A stretch of DNA of 64,000 bases, from contig NZ_LMNL01000034.1 in assembly GCF_001422985.1 (NCBI RefSeq), positions 451,818 to 515,817 on the forward strand, given 5' to 3'. Of this stretch, positions 41,764 to 49,055 are shown in pieces (within the stretch, counting starts at the first letter, position 1; every line of letters begins with the position of its first letter). The notes beneath the pieces were generated by a model. That model was not told where the DNA came from. It was given only the letters and a program-made list of their open reading frames with translations, and searched no databases. Source of the DNA: Methylobacterium sp. Leaf117 (GTDB lineage: Bacteria; Pseudomonadota; Alphaproteobacteria; Rhizobiales; Beijerinckiaceae). Position numbers and translations under genes: made by a program.

Positions 41764-41885
41764 CCCCCTACACCACCCTTCCGGCCGTACCGGAGAGCAG
41801 TCTGCGAGAACGAGGTTAGGGGGTCAGAATTGGACGCCGATCCCCCGCCTCACGGGGTCAAAGTTGCACGCCGAAACACAGAAGA
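41600..41885 (-). mobile_element. IS21-family remnant (one end plus 5' end of istA)
   Basis: The part right of the IS630 insertion keeps one IS21 end, with two typical subterminal blocks reading GTCAGAATTGGACGCCGATC (around 41823) and GTCAAAGTTGCACGCCGAAA (around 41857), plus the first codons of istA. The rest of istA and istB is missing; it is not found on the left of IS630 either. Confidence 0.8.
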
Positions 41886-42116
41886 GGGCTGTTTGCGACA
41901 TCGACTGATCCGAACCTTCGGGTGGCGTACTCACTCCAAGCAATTGTCACGCGGAGATGGATCGGCGGGCTTTCGAGCCCGCCTTTTTTTGAACCGAAAC
42001 ATGATTGCCAGAATCAAATCGCAACCTCCGGCGAACGTCCGCTCCCAACGCCGATACAATTCTACTGTTACAGCGAGGTTGGGTCGGTTGCGAAACGTCC
42101 GGTTCGGGAAGCAAGG
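41764..42116. other. spacer: IS21 end, then sequence of unknown origin with a terminator
   Basis: Bases to about 41885 belong to the IS21 end. From 41886 to 42116 there is no credible gene. The only clear signal is the intrinsic terminator listed next. No tRNA or known ncRNA was recognised before it. Confidence 0.6.
41964..41990 (+). terminator. strong intrinsic terminator with UUCG loop
   Basis: GGCGGGCT (41964-41971) pairs perfectly with AGCCCGCC (41976-41983) across a TTCG tetraloop, followed by seven T. It is oriented to stop plus-strand transcription, yet no gene on that strand is seen upstream within the remnant. Confidence 0.88.
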
Positions 42117-42566
42117 TCACGGTCCGCTGGTCGATGACGCCTGGGCTTGGAAAAGCGCCTTGAAGTCGGACATGCCAAAAGTGGCCACCGTCTCGTGGCG
42201 ATCGTCGAGGATCTCGTAGACCGGGCCGTCTACGTCGCGGTTCGTGAAGAAGACGATGACATCCTGCTCGCCGCCACCCTCCGTATGAGGCTCGCCACCG
42301 GCCTGGCCCGAGACGTAGCTCCCGACCGGACGGATCTCCTTCAGGTCGCCGTTGGGTCGATAGATCCTCAGTTCGCCCTGCAGGACAAGCGTTCGATAGT
42401 CCGCGCCGTGCCGGTGCAGCGCGATGCGTTCGTTCGCCGCAAATTTGAAAAGCAGGTCGACACTGCGCGCCGATTCATCGACGTTCAAGATGAAGAAGGC
42501 GGCATGATCGAAGCCGTCGGTCGTTTGCCATGTGATGTTGCGATCATCGAATGCGAGCGTCGGCAT
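42117..42566 (-). CDS. cupin-domain protein
   Basis: A 149-residue single-domain cupin. MPTLAFDDRNITWQTTDGFD leads into the barrel with metal-site histidines in ALHRHGADYRTLVLQGEL, and a second motif with GGEPHTEGG. VDGPVYEILDDRHE lies near the end. Such small cupins act as dioxygenases, isomerases or anti-sigma-like sensors; no specific reaction can be given. The ATG at 42566 follows CAGGGGG. It is divergent from an AraC regulator (120-base gap), which probably controls it. Confidence 0.75.
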   Translation of the reverse strand: MPTLAFDDRNITWQTTDGFDHAAFFILNVDESARSVDLLFKFAANERIALHRHGADYRTLVLQGELRIYRPNGDLKEIRPVGSYVSGQAGGEPHTEGGGEQDVIVFFTNRDVDGPVYEILDDRHETVATFGMSDFKALFQAQASSTSGP

Positions 42567-42687
42567 GGCGTCCCCCTGGTCTTTCGCAATCACGCGAAGA
42601 TCTCTTGGACACGGGCGTATGCTGCCGGCGTGACGCGGTCTTGCCATTCGGTGCCAGCACAGCGATCGTCTCGCCCGTGGAGGGGGC

Positions 42688-43698
42688 ATGGCGGGATACG
42701 GTCTGACCAGGGCATGCACGATGGGGCCAATCGCCGAGGCGGTCACGGCCGCGGGCGGATCGCTCGCACGGGTGTTCGCTCGTGCCGAGATGCCGCTGAC
42801 CTTGCTCGAAGAGCCCGACCGCCTGATCCTGCTGCGCGACCAGCTTCGGCTCGTCGAGGCCGCAATAAACGAGATCGGCGATCCGGCGCTGCCCGCGCGG
42901 CTCTCGATGCTGACCGGCATCTCTGGGCTTGGGCCCATCGGCGTTCAGGTTCGCCAAGCCAACACCCTTGGTGCCGCCTTGGCGCGGGTCGAGGTCGTCA
43001 CCCCCGTCGTACTGCAAACCGCGACGTGGACAGGCCTACGCCGGCAGGGCGCGCACGCGTTCTACGGCTATACGGTAGCGGAGCGGATCGACAGCGGACG
43101 TCAGGCGAACGAGGTCCTGGCGCTCGGATACCTGCTCGGTACCGTCCGGCACTTCCTTGGATCCACCTGGCGTCCGGAACGCGCCGTGGTCACAGGGGCC
43201 AGCATGTTCGCCCGCGGGGAGATCGAGGCGTTGTTCGGCTGCGAGATTGCGTTTGGGGCACGGGCCGGCCTCGTGTTCCCCGCCCATGATTGCGACACGG
43301 CCAATCCAAGCCGCCTCGATCCCACCCTTGAGGGCACGACAGAGAGTAGGCCGATCGAAGACGACCTCCTCGCATGCGTCGCCCAGCTCATCGCGTTGAG
43401 CTTGAACGAAGCACGCCCCTCCATCGACTGGGTCGCCCGCCGCCTCGGTCTGTCGCGCCGGACCTTGCAGCGCCGGCTGGAGCAGGCCGGGACCCGCTAT
43501 GCTGACATCCAGCGCCAGGTCCTCGGAAACCGGGCGAAGGAGCTGTTGGCCATGGCAACGCTCCCCATCGGTCGCGTTGGCTTGGAACTCGGCTACGCCG
43601 ATGCCGCCCACTTCACCCGGGCATTCCTGGATTGGACCGGGGTCACACCGAGCCAATGGCGGAGTGGCGTCCAAAGGAGACGGTTGGGCACGGACTGA
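42688..43698 (+). CDS. AraC-family transcriptional regulator (OruR-like)
   Basis: A 336-residue regulator. The N-terminal ~200 residues resemble the arabinose-binding-like domain of OruR/AL-type regulators (GLGPIGVQVRQANTLGAALAR in part; FYGYTVAERIDSG). The C-terminal AraC double HTH is intact: SIDWVARRLGLSRRTLQRRL, then PIGRVGLELGYADAAHFTRAF. GGAGGGGGC precedes the ATG. It probably regulates the divergent cupin gene and perhaps itself. Effector unknown. Confidence 0.88.
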   Translation: MAGYGLTRACTMGPIAEAVTAAGGSLARVFARAEMPLTLLEEPDRLILLRDQLRLVEAAINEIGDPALPARLSMLTGISGLGPIGVQVRQANTLGAALARVEVVTPVVLQTATWTGLRRQGAHAFYGYTVAERIDSGRQANEVLALGYLLGTVRHFLGSTWRPERAVVTGASMFARGEIEALFGCEIAFGARAGLVFPAHDCDTANPSRLDPTLEGTTESRPIEDDLLACVAQLIALSLNEARPSIDWVARRLGLSRRTLQRRLEQAGTRYADIQRQVLGNRAKELLAMATLPIGRVGLELGYADAAHFTRAFLDWTGVTPSQWRSGVQRRRLGTD

Positions 43699-43830
43699 TC
43701 CGCGACGGACGCCTGTCCGAATGGCGCGAAATGGCAATTCGGGTGCGAGCGAACCGCTTATCCTCGGCGTCAACGCAGGCGATCCCATGCTCGGCATGGA
43801 AACGACCTGCGCGAGGAGGACCGCCCCCTG

Positions 43831-44406
43831 ATGTATGAGCAGCCCGTTTCAGCCTTCGCGTACAGCCTGCAACCCCGCCGGACGTCGCGGTCGAGACCAC
43901 GCCGCCTTTGCAAGGTCGCTGCCCTGCTGCTTGCGATTAGCGCCATGGCAGTGCCGGCGAAGGCGCAGCCGCCGGCGACAACGCTCGCGGTGCTTCCGAT
44001 CAAGCTGCTCGACACCTCAGCGGAGCCAAAGGATCAAACAGACGAGCATCGCCTCCGCTTGCAGTCGATGGCAGTCGAACTAACGTCCGACCTCGGTTCG
44101 CTGGGACGGTACCACACAGTGCCAGTGCTCGCCGAGGACGTGCAGCGCACCTGCATCAAGGAAACCACCGACTGCCTGCTATCGATGGCGCGCTCGCAAG
44201 GAGCCGAGCTGGTCTTCGTTGGCGTCGTTCACAAGAGCAGTACCCTGATCATGCAGATGTGGGCTCGGATCGTCGACGCCCAGACGGGCGGGGTCCTCTT
44301 CTCACGTGAGCTCAATTTTCGTGGCGACAACGACGAGGCTTGGCATCGCGCGGAAGCGTTCCTGATCGACCAAATCAGGGAGGCTGCACCACAAGTGCAA
44401 CCGTAA
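43831..44406 (+). CDS. exported DUF2380/DUF3280-like protein
   Basis: A 191-residue protein. A basic N-terminus (RPRRLCKVAALLLAISAMAV) forms a signal or anchor. The mature domain has LAVLPIKLLDTSAEP, LGRYHTVPVLAEDVQRTC, GAELVFVGVVHKSSTLIMQM and DAQTGGVLFSRELNFRGDND (all in part). The pattern resembles exported DUF2380/DUF3280-type proteins, some of which occur beside alcohol-dehydrogenase loci. Function unknown. It may form a pair with the next gene, 94 bases away. Confidence 0.65.
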   Translation: MYEQPVSAFAYSLQPRRTSRSRPRRLCKVAALLLAISAMAVPAKAQPPATTLAVLPIKLLDTSAEPKDQTDEHRLRLQSMAVELTSDLGSLGRYHTVPVLAEDVQRTCIKETTDCLLSMARSQGAELVFVGVVHKSSTLIMQMWARIVDAQTGGVLFSRELNFRGDNDEAWHRAEAFLIDQIREAAPQVQP

Positions 44407-44500
44407 CCGCGAAGCGATGTTGGCGTGGCCAAGATCGCGCATGGCACATGGCGTCCGGATGTGGAACGTCCGCATTTGAGGAGCACGAAGGAAGGCTTTA

Positions 44501-45373
44501 ATGACCAACGTGGGTCGTTTGCAGACGTTCATCGCTGCGCCACAATCAATGCTCGATCCGAGGTCACCTAAACCACCCGCAACCCTTATGCTGCCACTCC
44601 TACCAGAAACCCTGCCGCCGGATGAAGACGCGCTCGTTGAATTGCTGGCCGGGATGTTGGGCGAGCAGGACCTGCGCTTCGTCGCTCAAGCAGATTACGG
44701 GTACGACGCCGACGAGCACCTGATGGCCCTGCGCCGCCTGCTGGACGGGGGCGCTCTTGATCTCGGGCAGGGCAAGCCAACCGAGGTTCTGGAATTTACG
44801 CGCTGGGACAGGCCGCAGTCTGAGCCCGGCCAGGAGCAGCGGCACTGGCGTCGGGCGTTCGCCTGCGCGGCGCTCCTGCGCGCCTACGGTAGGCCGGAGA
44901 ACCGCCACAACATCATCGGTAGCAACCAGTCGATCGCCGGTCTCATCGACAGCCTGTATGCGCTCGGTCAAATCCTACCGCTGCGGGAACGCCAGAGAGC
45001 CATGGCAGGCATCGATGCGGCCGGAACGGCACTGATGGCATGGCTCATCCCACACCTACCGTCCGGTCCGGACGAGGAGGCCGCCTTCCACGGGGTCGGG
45101 CTACTCTGGTTTGCCCTCGCCTGCGAAGTGCGAGACACAGCGCTCGTTGCAGTCGCGGAGTGGGTCATGGTGGCCGATGATGAGGCAACGGCACCTTGGC
45201 GCCCATACCTCGGCGATTGGCTCCTGGGCACGACGAGGTATGCCGAATGCCACGACCTCTGGCGCCTGTTTGGCGCCCGGCTGCCCTCTCGGTTGTCCCC
45301 CCGGCATGGGACCGAAGTGGTGGAGGCCGTCCGCCTGATCTCGACCATGATTTCCCGTCCCCAAACGGACTGA
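44501..45373 (+). CDS. hypothetical protein, 290 residues
   Basis: A soluble, helical, acidic protein. It contains LPPDEDALVELLAGMLGEQD, YGYDADEHLMALRRLLDGGA, HWRRAFACAALLRAYGRP, a central LIDSLYALGQILPLRERQRA and a tryptophan-rich second half (WLIPHLPSGPDEEAAFHG; WRPYLGDWLLG). It looks like an alpha-helical repeat scaffold. I recognise no family. An internal ATG at 44588 (MLPLLPETLP) is an alternative start. It shares its strand with the exported protein before it. Confidence 0.65.
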   Translation: MTNVGRLQTFIAAPQSMLDPRSPKPPATLMLPLLPETLPPDEDALVELLAGMLGEQDLRFVAQADYGYDADEHLMALRRLLDGGALDLGQGKPTEVLEFTRWDRPQSEPGQEQRHWRRAFACAALLRAYGRPENRHNIIGSNQSIAGLIDSLYALGQILPLRERQRAMAGIDAAGTALMAWLIPHLPSGPDEEAAFHGVGLLWFALACEVRDTALVAVAEWVMVADDEATAPWRPYLGDWLLGTTRYAECHDLWRLFGARLPSRLSPRHGTEVVEAVRLISTMISRPQTD

Positions 45374-45644
45374 CAGTATCGAACCTCCCTTCGAGCGAAA
45401 GTCCGCAATGGGTCGAGGCGGGGCACGCTGACGATCGTCTGCGTAGTGGTGTAGCTACCCGGCCCTGCGGAGATCGAGTTTGATCTGCGGGCTCGACGCG
45501 CGGCTGATCTCGATCGTCACCGTGCCAACTTCGACCCATGCCAGTCTTCTGGCGTCAACAGGACGTTCACCGATAGCAGACGTCTCCTACCGAGCTCGAT
45601 TGCCGTGGGTGGTCTTGAGGGTCACACTTAGCAAAAATGCCTCG

Positions 45645-46502
45645 TCACGCCCGCACTGCGCTACGGAAGGCAGCCGATAGTGTGGTGAGCAGATCGTGCG
45701 CCGGACCGCCTTGGATTCTCGTATGGAGGAGGATCGGGAGGTGGGGGATCTTCGGGAGCCTCAGCTTGGCGCCGACGTCGATGGCACCGAGCGGAAGCAT
45801 TCGTGGAGCCAGGGCCGCGACGCCGAGCCCGGCCGACACGGCGGCTGCGACGGCCGACACGCCGCCACCGACGAAGGTCTCGATCCAGGGAATGCCGGCG
45901 GTGTCGAGGAGACGCCCGGCCATGGCGCGGACGCCGCACGGCTCGGCCGACATGGCGACCGGCAGCGGTTCGCCCGCACGAGGCTGCCAGCCTGCCCCAG
46001 CGAACCATCCGAAGCTCTCCTGGGCCAGAACTTCGCCGTCATCCCGGCCCAAATTCATGCGCGCGATCACCGCATCGAGTTCACGGCGGTCGTAGCTCTG
46101 CAGCAGGTCGCCGGACGAGCCGATCTTGATCTTGATGAGAAGCTGAGGATCCTGCGTGGTCAGACGCGCGATGAGCGTTGGCAGATCCGGCCCCGCGACA
46201 TGGTCGCTGATCCCGATGGCGATGCGTTGCCGGGCCTCCCCGAAGACCGCGAGCGCCCGCTCATGTGCGTCCACCAATTCGCGCGCTCGTTCGAGGAAGG
46301 CGACGCCGTGCGGTGAGAGCTTCACGTAGCGGGGCGTCCGCTCGAAGAGCTGGTGGCCAACCCTCCGTTCCAGCCGCTGGACGCGAAGGCTGACGGCCGC
46401 CTGCGTCGTCTCCATCGCCTCAGCCGCGCGCGTGAAGCTGTCGAGTTCGGCCACGTGAATGAACGCACGCACGGCATCGAGGTCGAGGGGCTTGGACGTC
46501 AT
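45645..46502 (-). CDS. LysR-family transcriptional regulator
   Basis: A 285-residue LysR regulator. The winged HTH is FTRAAEAMETTQAAVSLRVQRLE (in part) at residues 23-46; LSPHGVAFLERARELVDAHE links to the effector domain (GISDHVAGPDLPTLIARL onward). It is divergent from the tautomerase-exporter pair, with 89 bases between, and probably controls it. Effector unknown. Confidence 0.9.
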   Translation of the reverse strand: MTSKPLDLDAVRAFIHVAELDSFTRAAEAMETTQAAVSLRVQRLERRVGHQLFERTPRYVKLSPHGVAFLERARELVDAHERALAVFGEARQRIAIGISDHVAGPDLPTLIARLTTQDPQLLIKIKIGSSGDLLQSYDRRELDAVIARMNLGRDDGEVLAQESFGWFAGAGWQPRAGEPLPVAMSAEPCGVRAMAGRLLDTAGIPWIETFVGGGVSAVAAAVSAGLGVAALAPRMLPLGAIDVGAKLRLPKIPHLPILLHTRIQGGPAHDLLTTLSAAFRSAVRA

Positions 46503-46591
46503 AACAAGTCGTTATTTCTGAAATCGGCGACGATAGCATATTGTAATGTCGGCTGAACTTCTACAACTCCGAGCGTCAAACGAGGTGCACC

Positions 46592-46972
46592 ATGCCGCTC
46601 ATCTCCGTATCTCTGCGCTCCGGGAAACCCGACGCCTACAAGCAGGCCATTTTCGACGGCCTGTACCGAGCCCTCCGCGAGACTTTCAGCGTTCCGGACG
46701 ACGACCAGTTCATGACGCTGACCGAGCACGGAGAGGCGAACTTCCGCTACGGCGCGACCTACGGCGGCATCGACCGCAGCGACGACGTGATCTTCGTGCA
46801 GATCAGCGCCATGAACACCCGCACCGTCGATCAGAAGAAAGCGCTCTATCGGCGTATCGCGGAGCTGCTCGGCGACGAGCCCGGCATCCGAGCTGACGAT
46901 CTCTTCATCAACATCGTCGAGGGCGCCCGCGAGAATTGGTCGCTCGGTCGCGGCCTCGCGCAGTATGCCTGA
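46592..46972 (+). CDS. tautomerase-superfamily protein
   Basis: A 126-residue protein with the catalytic proline directly after the initiator methionine (MPLISVSLRSGKPDAYKQAI). It has a two-unit beta-alpha-beta layout and the conserved FINIVEGARENWSLGRG. Its size fits the longer tautomerases (MIF/4-oxalocrotonate-tautomerase relatives) in which two short units are fused. The N-terminal Pro1 would act as the base. It overlaps the exporter gene by eight bases, so the two are co-translated; LysR is divergent. Confidence 0.85.
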   Translation: MPLISVSLRSGKPDAYKQAIFDGLYRALRETFSVPDDDQFMTLTEHGEANFRYGATYGGIDRSDDVIFVQISAMNTRTVDQKKALYRRIAELLGDEPGIRADDLFINIVEGARENWSLGRGLAQYA

Positions 46973-47942
46973 CTTGACGCTGGGGGGGCCAAGCCGTGGC
47001 TCCTCGCTGGAGACGACCGTGACAACTTCGCCCTCCGTCACGCTATCGGCCGACGACCCAAGTGCGGTGTCCACCGCCTCCATCATCTGGCTCTTTGCCT
47101 TCGTCGTGGTGGCCTGGAGCCTCAACTGGGTCGTCATGAAGGTGGCAGTGCAAGACGTCACGCCGCTCTGGGCTGTCGCGATCCGCACTGGCCTCGCCGC
47201 CCTCGTCCTATTCCCGTCGCTGTCTGCAGCCGGGCAGCTGAGGCTGCCGCCCCGGGGCGATCTGCCGATCGTCCTCGTGATCGCGCTGTTCCACATGGTG
47301 GCCTTCGCGAGCTTAATGACGGCGGGGCTTGTCTTCGTCCCCGCGAGCCGGGCCATCGTGCTCGGCTACACCACGCCGCTCTGGGTCGCTCCCGCCGCCT
47401 TCCTGTTTCTGGGCGAGCGCGTCTCTGCGCGGCAAGCAGCAGGCATCGCGATCGGCATTGTCGGCTTACTAATGCTCTTCAAACCAAGCAGTTTCGCTTG
47501 GGGTGATGAGACGGTCCTTCTCGGCAACGGCTTGATTATCCTTGCCGCGCTCTGCTGGTCGGTCAGCATCGTCTACACCCGGGCTCATCGTTGGGTTGCG
47601 ACGCCGCTCCAGCTCATGCCCTGGCAATGCCTGCTCGCGACGGTCGCCCTCGTCATCCTGGCTCTTGCGCTCGAAGGCCCACCGCCGTCCCGGATCGGCA
47701 CCCCGGCCCTGCTGGCGCTCGCTTACAACGGCTTCATCGGTACGGCGCTCGGCTTCTGGGCGATGACCGTCGTGAACCGGCGCGTGCCGGCGACCACGGC
47801 ATCTCTCGGCGTCCTCGCGACACCCGTGCTGGGCATCGGACTGTCTGCCATCGTCCTAGCCGAAGGGCTCGATCCGCTACTCATCGTCTCTGCGCTCACC
47901 ATCCTGTTCGGGATCGCGCTCGGTGCGAGAGGCAGGGGATGA
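46965..47942 (+). CDS. EamA/DMT-family transporter
   Basis: A 325-residue inner-membrane protein with ten predicted helices in two EamA repeats (first around AFVVVAWSLNWVVMKVAVQD, second around LIILAALCWSVSIVYTRAHR). These drug/metabolite transporters usually export small molecules or amino acids. The N-terminal 40 residues are Ser/Thr-rich and probably not folded; a start further in is possible. Coupled to the tautomerase gene, suggesting export or uptake of a compound that enzyme handles. Confidence 0.85.
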   Translation: MPDLTLGGPSRGSSLETTVTTSPSVTLSADDPSAVSTASIIWLFAFVVVAWSLNWVVMKVAVQDVTPLWAVAIRTGLAALVLFPSLSAAGQLRLPPRGDLPIVLVIALFHMVAFASLMTAGLVFVPASRAIVLGYTTPLWVAPAAFLFLGERVSARQAAGIAIGIVGLLMLFKPSSFAWGDETVLLGNGLIILAALCWSVSIVYTRAHRWVATPLQLMPWQCLLATVALVILALALEGPPPSRIGTPALLALAYNGFIGTALGFWAMTVVNRRVPATTASLGVLATPVLGIGLSAIVLAEGLDPLLIVSALTILFGIALGARGRG

Positions 47943-48032
47943 GCCGCCGGCAACCGCCTTATGTGACGGTCGATCTATTCGACGGCATCAGCGATGGGTC
48001 GACAACGTCCGCTTAGATACACTGCTCGCTCC

Positions 48033-48145
48033 GAAGCGGAACGGCAGAATTCCACCCAACCCGGTCGTAAAACGGACGGACGGGTCTCGACCCAAAGCCG
48101 CCGTTCTAGCAACCGCTCAAACTGCTCGTAAGCGGACGTCGCTCC
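48033..48145. repeat. dispersed repeat, copy A (partner at 63484)
   Basis: About 110 bases starting GAAGCGGAACGGCAGAA. It aligns with 63484-63597, roughly 70% identical by eye with strong blocks GAAGCGGA, CGGCA, ACCCAAC, GTCGTA, GACGGGTC, CGACCCA and AAGCGG. Both copies are in gene-free sequence near insertion elements. Confidence 0.75.
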
Positions 48146-48270
48146 TGCTTGTGCCGGTACTTCGGAAGGATCCGTTAAGCACGGAACGTCACGGGAGATC
48201 CAACTTCGAGACACAGCGCGGACGTCACACCGTTCTTGGAGCGACGGCTCTCGACGACTTCTACCCCTAA

Positions 48271-48324
48271 TCAACAGCGTATGGTTCGAATCAGCCTATG
48301 CTCTTTAATCATACAAGCTGTTGA
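48271..48324. promoter_or_regulatory. long imperfect hairpin
   Basis: TCAACAGC-GTATGGTT (48271-48286) pairs with AATCATAC-AA-GCTGTTGA (48307-48324) as two eight-base helices, with one G-T pair and a two-base bulge, across a 20-base loop. It lies 70 bases beyond the MarR stop (minus sense). Could be a 3' structure of the MarR transcript or a protein site. Confidence 0.5.
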
Positions 48325-48393
48325 ATGGAGACGATTTGGAATAAAGAGGTTGCCGTTCTTGCAATTAATACATTCCGTAAGAGTGATGCTGAA

Positions 48394-48915
48394 TCAGGTC
48401 ATCACACCATCGCCGCCCTGCCGCTGCTGATAGGCTGCGGTAATCTTCTTCATCAGCCGGATCAGGACCTCCCGCTCGGGGCCCGCGAGGGGTTCGAGGG
48501 TCGCGTCGTGCGCCTGGCGCGCGGCTTCTTCCATGCGCTCGAGCAGGTCACGCCCCGCCTGGGTCGGGCGACAGCACTGGGCGCGCCGGTCGGTCGGAGA
48601 TACCGCGCGTTCGATGAAGCCGCGGGCTTCGAGGCGTTTCAGAGCCCCGGTCGTCGTCGTCCGGTCCAAGGCGACCGAATTGGCCAGCGTCGTCTGATCG
48701 GCTTCACCCCTTTCTGCCAGCAGAGAGAGCAGACTATACTGCAGCGGAGTGATGCGGAATGCGCCACAACGCTCGGAAAAGAGGCTGACGTGGATCTGAT
48801 GCAGCCGTCGCATCAGGAAACCCGGCCGTTCCGGCAGGGGCCAGGGTCGCCCGGGTTCCTGAACGCGCTGCGGCGATAGCGCCGTCCCGGCTTCGACCGG
48901 CCTGATCTCGTCCAT
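48394..48915 (-). CDS. MarR-family transcriptional regulator
   Basis: A 173-residue regulator from the ATG at 48915 (MDEIRPVEAG); an upstream ATG at 48966 is less likely. It has the MarR winged-HTH core: ITPLQYSLLSLLAERGEADQ (in part), TTLANSVALDRTTTTGALKRL (in part), and the wing RAVSPTDRRAQCCRPTQAG. It is divergent from the catabolic operon starting at 49056. The intervening 140 bases hold a perfect palindrome that is its likely operator. Such regulators usually release DNA when they bind an aromatic or phenolic ligand. Confidence 0.9.
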   Translation of the reverse strand: MDEIRPVEAGTALSPQRVQEPGRPWPLPERPGFLMRRLHQIHVSLFSERCGAFRITPLQYSLLSLLAERGEADQTTLANSVALDRTTTTGALKRLEARGFIERAVSPTDRRAQCCRPTQAGRDLLERMEEAARQAHDATLEPLAGPEREVLIRLMKKITAAYQQRQGGDGVMT

Positions 48916-48980
48916 CCGCGTCCTGTGCCTCCCCGCGCGATCCGCATCTCGGACGGCTCCTGGCACATACCATGCTTGGA

Positions 48981-49008
48981 GCAGATGCGAAGCATACTTC
49001 GCATCTGC
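48981..49008. promoter_or_regulatory. perfect palindrome, candidate MarR operator
   Basis: GCAGATGCGAAG (48981-48992) is the exact reverse complement of CTTCGCATCTGC (48997-49008), with a four-base centre CATA. It lies 66 bases from the MarR start and 48 bases from the operon's first ATG, the normal place for a dimeric regulator to control both genes. Confidence 0.85.
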
Positions 49009-49055
49009 CGGTCGCGGCGATGCATAGGCCGATGCGAGACGCTGGAGGACGCCGA

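Larger units (their letters stand above)
47943..48393. other. spacer with a dispersed repeat copy and a long hairpin
   Basis: 451 bases without a credible gene. It holds the dispersed repeat (48033-48145) and a 54-base imperfect hairpin (48271-48324), both listed. The right part is clearly AT-richer. Confidence 0.7.

Noticed and set aside
41886..41963. tRNA gene before the UUCG terminator
   Set aside because: No cloverleaf could be drawn and no T-loop or anticodon arm is present.
45374..45644. Gene in the spacer before the LysR terminus
   Set aside because: Short frames only, no domain or start signal; treated as the convergent 3' region of two genes.
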